NCBI GenBank assembly: GCA_002778195.1
Contig: PCDI01000018.1
Span: 631,283-695,282 of the forward strand
From: Raffaelea ambrosiae
Lineage: Eukaryota > Ascomycota > Sordariomycetes > Ophiostomatales > Ophiostomataceae
Length of the DNA stretch: 64,000 nucleotides
Direction of reading: 5' to 3'
A program made the position numbers and the translations under genes. Shown piece by piece: positions 57,283 to 64,000 of the stretch. Position 1 is the first letter of the stretch, and each line of letters opens with the position of its first letter. Below the pieces are notes generated by a model, which ran no database searches, was not told the DNA's origin, and saw only the letters and a list, made by a program, of their open reading frames with translations.

Positions 57283-59522
57283 CAACATTCAACGTGTTTC
57301 ACTTTCAAAAACACCTAAATCATACCAAGTCGGTGGGACGAGAATAAAGAAACCTATGTCACAGATATATGCACTGTGCCTCTTCACTGCTTGGTTCTAC
57401 CTCGCTATCTGGTTCGGACAGTCATTCCAGAACTCTTCAAGACAACATGACCGACATGGCAAAAGGGCGTGAAATAGACGACAGGCCAATGATACGAAGT
57501 AGACAAGATTGCGGAGAACGGGATGTATAGCTATATTGTACATGTGGTGGACATGTCGGTTCTGGAAGCGAGAACAGGCCGCAGACAGTAACTATAGCGT
57601 TCACTGTTATGGGATATATTAGCGTTAAGGAAGAACACAGCCAACAGAAATTTGTGAGGCGAATATGATAGCATGACGAGAATATTATAAAGAATATCAC
57701 AGGGGAGGGGGGGGGGGGGAGTAGAACTAATGAGGAACTGAAAAAGAGCCGGTAAACAGTGCTTCCGGGGTTTCTTTGGGGGAAAAAGGCGAGAAAACGA
57801 GTCCGTAGACATCCTGTCCGGGACAGTGGCTAGACGTGGTATTCCTTCCTCAATGCAACGAGTGGAGCGTCGCCTTCTCTGTTCACTTTTCCCGGATCAA
57901 GCTCTGTTCCAGAGGAACTAGGCGAGAAAGCACGGAGCGCTGTTCTCTTGTTTAGGAAAGCAGCGGGAACACAGAACCAAGTCGTGTCCCGGGGTTGCTG
58001 AGAGAAGAGAAAGAGAGAAGTAGACCAGGACGGGACGATGTGAGGTACCGCCAGACACGGGATCTCTCTGTCAGGAGGGAGCAGAGGAGCAGGAGCAAAA
58101 GAAGGCAGAGACACACGCCCTGCTAGCAGTGAATCGTCAAGAAGCAGCTAGAATCTAAGCCGTAAATGGAGAAGGCTTCGACCCCCTTGGCTCTTCTCAT
58201 AATAGCACCGGATTCCATTTTTCGCAGTCTAAGCCCTGCTGGCAGACGGAGCACGGCCCTGGCAGGAAGAAAAGAAAAACAAAGTCAAGACAAAAGAAAA
58301 CCAGAAACACGCATGCCCGGAAAGTGGGAAGAGAGGGGGGCGTGCAGTACTGCTGGTGCTCTCTTTGCCTTTGCTCCCACCATTGTCTGTCAACAGTGAA
58401 AATAAAGGAGCCTCAAGTCTCTTGTCCATCATCATGCCATAAGCCGAGTTTTCTATCGAGGTTGGCCTGCGTATCTTGTCTGCCCACCTGACACCCCCGA
58501 ACACAAAGAGTGTTGCCACATCTTATGAGAGGAAGGAGACACCGGGACGAAGAGGAGGGGGGTGTTTGTTCTGTTTCCGCCTTGGGTCGGCCTGTGTGCA
58601 AGCGTGTATGGATCTATTGACGACACGGTTCTGGACATTGGTCTACCCTGCTTCTTCTACAAAAGAACTTGCTCTTTTGGTCTGTGTTCCTTACCGTCTT
58701 TTCAATTCTCGCTATCGGTGTCGTAGACTATCGTATGCTATCGGTGGAGAAGGAGGCGTCGTGTTGGATCGTATGGTCCATATTATGGTCTTTTCTTTTC
58801 TTTTTTTTAGTTTTTTTTAGTTTTTAGTTTTGCTTCTCTCCACATGCCAAGAAGCAGACTAGGGGCACACCGGGTCTCATACTGTGTGGACATTCGACTC
58901 TTCCCTTTTTGGCATGAAGTGAGACAGTCCAGGCCGTCCAGCAGAAAGGACTTACACGCCCTTAGCCAATCGGTTTATAGAGGTATGCTCTTCGACTATG
59001 CTATTGGGGCGTGTGCAGAGAAGAGGGCAACACAGGGACGTCCGCTTCTTTCCAGTGGGAGCAGGATTCTACAACATGAATCTTTCGCATATGCGTGAGA
59101 GAGCCTGCTGCCTGGAGCAAGGAACACGGCAAGGCATGAACAACGCGGAGGGGAAAAAGGAGGAAACGGGTATGCCGTCCTTACTGGAGCATTTGTAAGA
59201 GGAAATGTCGAAATTCTCGGGTAGCGAGAAGACACAAGTGCCTCCCCGAAACCGAGGATGACGGCCATGACCGACGACTGTGGTCGCGACATGGGACTCG
59301 GCTGCCGTGGTGATTGCACAATTCTTCACACACCTGGAGCTGGCAAAGTGACATATCTCCAAGACGAGGCAGCATCCAAAGATATGCTACCACTATATGT
59401 GTATTATGTCGTCTGTCTGTATGCTTAAAGAGTTGTAAAATCAACATTGACAAAAGAAACGAAAAAACAGAAAAGCAGTGCTTTGCTGAACACTGGACAA
59501 AAGGGGTATCTAACTATGTGTT

Positions 59523-59528
<6 letters not shown>

Positions 59529-59573
<45 letters not shown>
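59529..59573. repeat. TG dinucleotide microsatellite (about 22 units)
   Basis: Longest dinucleotide repeat in the window. Confidence 0.95.
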
Positions 59574-59577
<4 letters not shown>

Positions 59578-59726
59578 GGTGTGTGGTTGCGCAGACGACC
59601 TTCTCCGTCCTTCTCTTCGCTCCGTGATTTCTTCGGGGAAATCAACTGGAGACGATGACTACCCCCCGCCCAAGCTCTTGCCGGCTGCTGCTCGCCCCTT
59701 CAAGGCGGCCACATGCTTGGCAATGT

Positions 59727-59764
59727 CGTCCTTTCGTCCTTTCGTCCTTTCGTCCTTTTGTCCT
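59727..59764. repeat. 8-bp tandem repeat (CGTCCTTT)
   Basis: Four to five copies, the last one degenerate. Confidence 0.9.
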
Positions 59765-60463
59765 AAAGCGTCTCCTTGCGCATGTTGTTGGTACGAACAA
59801 AGTGCTCTCGTTGCGGAGCTTCTCGGTCCAGCAATTGGCTGGCTGGTCGGCTATCGTCTATCTGAGAAAGCTCACCATTTCCCTTAACCTACAAGAACCG
59901 CCATCCTATCACCGTTGTTTTGATGTAATCTGTTTTTTTCTTTTCTTTTTTGGCGCTAACAGGCGGCCACGACGATCCACTCGAAAATCGTTCGGGTCGA
60001 CGAAAGTACCGAGCATAGAATGGACACATCTCCATGTCGCTGGCGGAAATACTGTCGGGAACTCCATTCCTAGCTCGTATGAATCTCGATGGTAGGGCAC
60101 AGTCGACGCGGACGTAAAGGATTTTGGCAATGTGTCGAGAGACAAGCTTCGTGATGCGAGGCAGGGATGCAAGCAAGCCGTGGCTTTGAGCCAAGCAAAG
60201 AGCGTGAAAAAAGTGGAGTATGGGGTGGTGTGAATGGACGAGGAGAGTCGGTCGCGATCCATCGTGCTGGTGTCGAACGCTCCTTCCGTAGATGGCGACG
60301 GCGACGTTCTTTCCCCCAGAGCCGTAGAGGTGGGTTGGATTGTGTGCGTTTTGTGGGTCGCACCAAGTCTGACAAACAGCAAAAAAAAAAGGTACTTGCA
60401 ATTTTGCAAACGAAACCCAGCCTCCAGGCGCTCTCTCTCTCTCTCTCTCTCTCTCGAAAGCGC

Positions 60464-62927
60464 TTAGTCGTCTATGTCGTCTCCGTCCTCGGACAGTAGC
60501 ATCGTGTGTTCGCCCACGGTAGCCGCGCCGGTAAAGTCAGTGACGGTGTAGACTGTCGTCGTCGTGGCCGTGCTATAGCCGCCTGGGGAGGATTCGGGAC
60601 GGCCGTCGGAGGTCGGCGATACAGCGGCCTCGGAGTGGCCGTCGAGGCGGTAGTCGACCATGAGCAGTGCCAGAATGACCACAGGCACGCAAAAGATGAC
60701 GGCCACAGACAGCAGACTCGTCATGGACTCCTGGTAGGCGCGGATGATGGCGTCGCGCTCGGGGCTGCCCCACGGGTAGGAGAGGGCGACGACAACGTTG
60801 GAGTAGATGGCAGAGGCGTTCTGACGGGCGGGCTCGGGGAGGTAGGCGTCCAGCTTGGCGGGCACGGAGTGGCCCCAGATGGCACCCGAGACGGCGGCAC
60901 CGACGGCAATGCCGGCCTCGCCCATGGTGAGGTACGTGGCGGTGGCAGCCGCCACGAGATGCGGCATGGTCGACACGCTCGTTTGGACGCCCAGCTGCGC
61001 AGGCACGCTCATCAGGCCGGCACCGGAGCCGACGAAGATCTGGGTGGCGACAATCCGGACGATGCCGGCATCGGCGGTACGGTACCGCAGCATCAGGCAG
61101 ACGCCGGTCAGGTAGACGCAGGCACCGGCAACCACAAATGCCTTGTAGCGACGATATTGGCGGATGACGATGGACGACAGAACGGCGGCGATGGTCGACG
61201 TGAACGAGAAGATCTGGGTGACGCGGCCGGCGGCCGCGACGGACAGGTTGTGGGCGACCAGCAGGTACGAATAAAAGTAGGGCTGGACCGAGAGATAGAA
61301 GACGGCGAAGAAGAAGAAGGCGAGGCCACAGCCCGCACAGAAGGTGCGGATCTTGAGCAGAGCGAGCGGGATGATCGGATGCGGGGCCAGGGCCGGACGG
61401 CTCTCCCAGGCGGGGAAGGCAAACACGAGCAAGAGCAGGCCGCACACGATGGACACGACCAGCATGGGGTTGCTCCAGCCGCCCTTGACCTTGGCGGCCA
61501 GCGTCAGGGGAAGCAGCACCATGGACAGGCCGGCGCTGAGGATGAGCATGCCGACGGCGTCAAGGTCGACCCACAGCTTGCGGAGGGCCGACCGGCTCTT
61601 CTTGGAAGACGAGGCGACGCTGTGGATCGACCGGGTGCGGCCGGCAATGCTAGCGCCAGCACCGGCACCGACACTGTTGCTTCCACCAAACCCGCCGTGC
61701 TGCGAAGACGAGGACGTCTTGGTGCGGGTCAGGCCGAGGCAGCTGCGGCGACGGGCGCGGCGAGCCTGGTACGAATTCACGAGGAGGGAGCCGCCGAGCG
61801 GGAGAAAGGCCAAGGGCAGTAGGACGGCCCACATGGCATAGCCCCAGCGCCAGCTGGTGGTGGCCAGGATGGCGGCAGCGATGCTGGGGCCGATCCAGAC
61901 GGTGACGAGGAAGGGGGTATCAGGCAGGGCGGACAAGAGGGCGCGGTGTCGGAGGTCTGTGGTGTCGGCGACGAGGATCTGCTGTAGAACCTGCAGACCG
62001 GTGATACCAGCCGAGTACAGGATCTGGGCGGCGGCGAACGTCTGGACGTTGTGGGAGGAGGCCATCTGCACGTAGCCCGTGACACAGAGGAGCACGGCGG
62101 CAAGGAAGGCTTCTAGACGGCCAAAGACGTCGGCCATCTTGGCCATGGGAGGCTTGATAACGGCTGGGGGGGAGTGTCAGCAATGGCAGCAAAAAAAAAA
62201 GTCGTGAGGCAGTCGCAGAGAGGGGAAGACAGGGAAAAATATGGATCGCGAAGACAAGAAACACCAGGCGATAAGCGAAAGGTGAGAATGCTCATGAAGA
62301 GCTGGGAAACAGAGAAGAGGACATGCCCCCAACAAACGCAACAAACACAACAAACGCAACAAACTCACCATTGACCACGCCTTGGACGACTACGACGGTC
62401 GACAACAAGGAGTGGTTCTCAAAAGAGCTGACGGCAAAGGCAGCCAAGGCAGAGGTGACCTGGCCTTCCAGCGAAGTGGTAAAGGCCAGCAAAAAGAGGC
62501 CGGCAAAAGCAACGGCCAGCCGACGCCGGTGGCCGGCCATGTGCACAGAGCGGACGGGTGCGTCGTCAGAAAAGTCGCTGCTGTCGCTGTCGGGATACGA
62601 TGCGTTGTCGATGTCGGCCGCAGCTTCGATGGTGGCGCTGTCCTGCTCGTCGTTGTCGTGGTAGGAGGCAAGGGTGCCGTCTGTGCTGCCCAAGGCGTCC
62701 TCCCTGGCGTCCCCCACAGTGCGCGCGCTACCAAGGCGCGATCCACCGCTAGCTGGCCCGCTAGCGGCCATGGTGGCAATGGCGCCGTAGCTCCGAGGCC
62801 GAGTGCTGGTAGTGGTCGTCTTGTTGGTGGTGGCGGCGCTGGTCGTGCTCTGGCCGTCCTTGTCGTCGATGCTGAGCGACGGTAGGAGTCGCGATCGGCT
62901 GTCGCTGCTGCCGTGCGGCCGGTCCAT
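60464..62927 (-). CDS. MFS transporter of the siderophore-iron (SIT) type
   Basis: Probable plasma-membrane or vesicle importer of ferric siderophores by proton symport. Exon 1 is 62927-62369, exon 2 is 62163-60464; the 205-bp intron joins VVVVQGVVN to AVIKPPMAKMADVFGRLEAF, the family's hallmark segment after TM2 (752 residues). About 140 N-terminal residues are hydrophilic, Ser/Asp-rich and cytosolic. TM1 is near LAVAFAGLFLLAFTTSL. Further markers are SALPDTPFLVTVWIGPSIA and SWRWGYAMWAVLLP. A long basic, Ser-rich cytosolic loop lies between the N- and C-terminal halves (SYQARRARRRSCLGL to SALRKLWVDLDAVGML), followed by the second TM bundle. The C-terminal tail is acidic (SEDGDDIDD). Substrate specificity cannot be read from sequence, and no biosynthetic partner is nearby. 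A neutral drug/H+ antiporter is a less likely alternative. Confidence 0.88.
62330..62365. repeat. 9-bp tandem repeat (CAACAAACR) inside the MFS intron
   Basis: Four copies next to the 5' splice site of the single intron of the MFS gene. Confidence 0.85.
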
Positions 62928-64000
62928 GGCTGCTGCTTGGCTGGTTGTAGGATTCAGTTATGGCTGTAGGCCGGCTGGGTTGGGTCGGGTTGGGAGACAG
63001 CGATCTATGGCTGGCTCGGAGGTTGAAGTATCGTCAAGTTCGTGGCAATGCGTGCGCGCGCTGAGGTCAACGAGGAACAAATCAAAACCAAGGGCCGGCC
63101 TTGGAGATGATTTATTTGCTGGAAGATCGAGAGGGGAGGGATTGGAAGAGCGCGCACGTGTGCGACACTCAGCTCAAACCCTGTTGGGATGGAGGAAAAA
63201 GGGGAGAGGAGACAGGGGGGGGGGACGGTGCGTGAGGTAGGGGTCGGAGAGGCAAAAGAAGCAAATAGGTGAATGTGTGAAGAGGCAGAGAGACAGAAAT
63301 CACGATGGGAAGGGAGGATGAGGTGAAGGAAGACGAAAAAGAAAGGTGTGAGAAGAAGAACAAGAATAATACAGATGTTGAAAGAAACGCACAGAGCAGG
63401 GCACACAAAACAGAGCCCACAGAGCCGAGAGCACAGCCAGAGGGCGGTCAGAAGCACAGGCTGGCGGCCTTGTTTCCTTTTTGCTGTTTTGTTCCCCTGC
63501 GCCAAACCTCGGGCGTCGTTACCGGATGCAGACACGCAGTATTGCGAGTATTACGACCAGCCCGGCCAGTGTGACTGGTCATCCCGGCAAGACAGCAGCA
63601 GGCATGGCATGGGGGTGTCAAGACAAATAGGGGCGTCAGACAGGAGGGAAATAGACGAAAATAGAGCACAATGGAGGGAGCCCGGGGGGGGGGGGTCACA
63701 CACGCGAACCACACACACAAACAGCCGTAGTGGATGCGAAAGTGGGATGGCGCGTGGGATGGAGAGTAATCATAATAGCAAGAGTGAGATAACTGGAGAG
63801 AGAGACCGGGAGAAGGAGAGAGGGAGGGCGATAATGGGAAGGGCCGCCAGAAAGCGAGAAGCTAACACGACGGGGGCACAGCAAGCGTGGGAAGCCAGAA
63901 GAGCCAGAAAGGGAAAAGGGCGTCGACGACAGGCACACAAAACAGGCAGCTCGTCAGCTGCTCGTTTGGGGGCGGCCATCAGCTGAGCCGGGGGGCGGAT
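62928..64000. promoter_or_regulatory. upstream region of the MFS transporter
   Basis: About 1.07 kb to the window edge. The plus strand is A/G-rich (63180-63440 and 63600-63930), meaning pyrimidine-rich on the transporter's strand, as expected for a leader. A 13-base G tract lies near 63684-63696. HGATAR sites for a GATA-type iron repressor would be expected in such a promoter, but I did not map them reliably. No other gene is recognised. Confidence 0.45.

Larger units (their letters stand above)
53269..60463. other. gene-poor region, about 7.2 kb
   Basis: No supportable gene. The plus strand is T/C-rich at about 53280-53460, 54140-54650 and 55430-55640. Tandem repeats of TTCTCTGCC type (54791-54835) and CGTCCTTT (59727-59764), CA and TG microsatellites (55069-55096 and 59529-59573), an inverted repeat (57254-57282) and a 13-base G tract (57707-57719) are present. 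A CT repeat (60430-60454) lies just outside the stop codon of the MFS gene and is probably in its 3' UTR. Confidence 0.45.

Noticed and set aside
60506..61822. 438-codon plus-strand frame opposite the MFS transporter
   Set aside because: It is a shadow of the transporter's second exon; the translation is Gly/Asp/Arg-rich without domains, while the minus strand gives a full MFS protein.

Overview
The window is nuclear DNA from a filamentous ascomycete (Pezizomycotina, most like a Sordariomycete). The evidence is short spliceosomal introns (about 50-370 bp, GT..AG, CTAAC/CTGAC-type branch sites), GC-rich codon use with C/G third positions, CT-rich leaders, a velvet-family regulator, a RING-PH-VWA scaffold of the Far1/Ste5 type and a SIT-type siderophore transporter. 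The species cannot be named from the sequence. One ambiguous base (position 19960) and several long C/G homopolymers indicate draft assembly.

Bases 1-17910 are ordinary, gene-dense, mostly housekeeping sequence. In order they hold a RING+PHD protein (minus, cut by the window edge), a kinase-like fragment with an unresolved 5' end (plus), ribosomal protein eL43 (minus) divergent from triosephosphate isomerase (plus), a saccharopine-dehydrogenase-like oxidoreductase (plus), an RMD1/DUF155 membrane protein with a large Q/N-rich insertion (plus), and an HMG-box protein resembling the INO80 subunit Nhp10 (minus) divergent from CCT-theta (plus).

Bases 17911-30168 are about 12 kb without a supportable gene. 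They lead into a four-exon Far1/Ste5-like scaffold (30169-33994, plus), which converges on a VelC-like velvet regulator (35545-37581, minus). Upstream of the velvet gene lie nearly 23 kb (37582-60463) in which the only gene I can support is an intron-containing tRNA-Tyr (53173-53258). The two likely developmental regulators therefore sit tail to tail, each with a very long gene-poor 5' flank. The right end carries a siderophore-type MFS transporter (60464-62927, minus) and about 1 kb of its upstream region.

The gene-poor DNA is not featureless. Two short words, TACGAGTA and TACTATGTA, recur there far above chance. It also has kilobase-scale purine/pyrimidine strand asymmetry that changes sign near 42.7 kb, many short tandem repeats, and poly-C/poly-G tracts of 13-27 bases. 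I found no convincing new multi-gene system. The least explained signals are the dispersed motifs and the architecture around the Far1-like/VelC-like pair.
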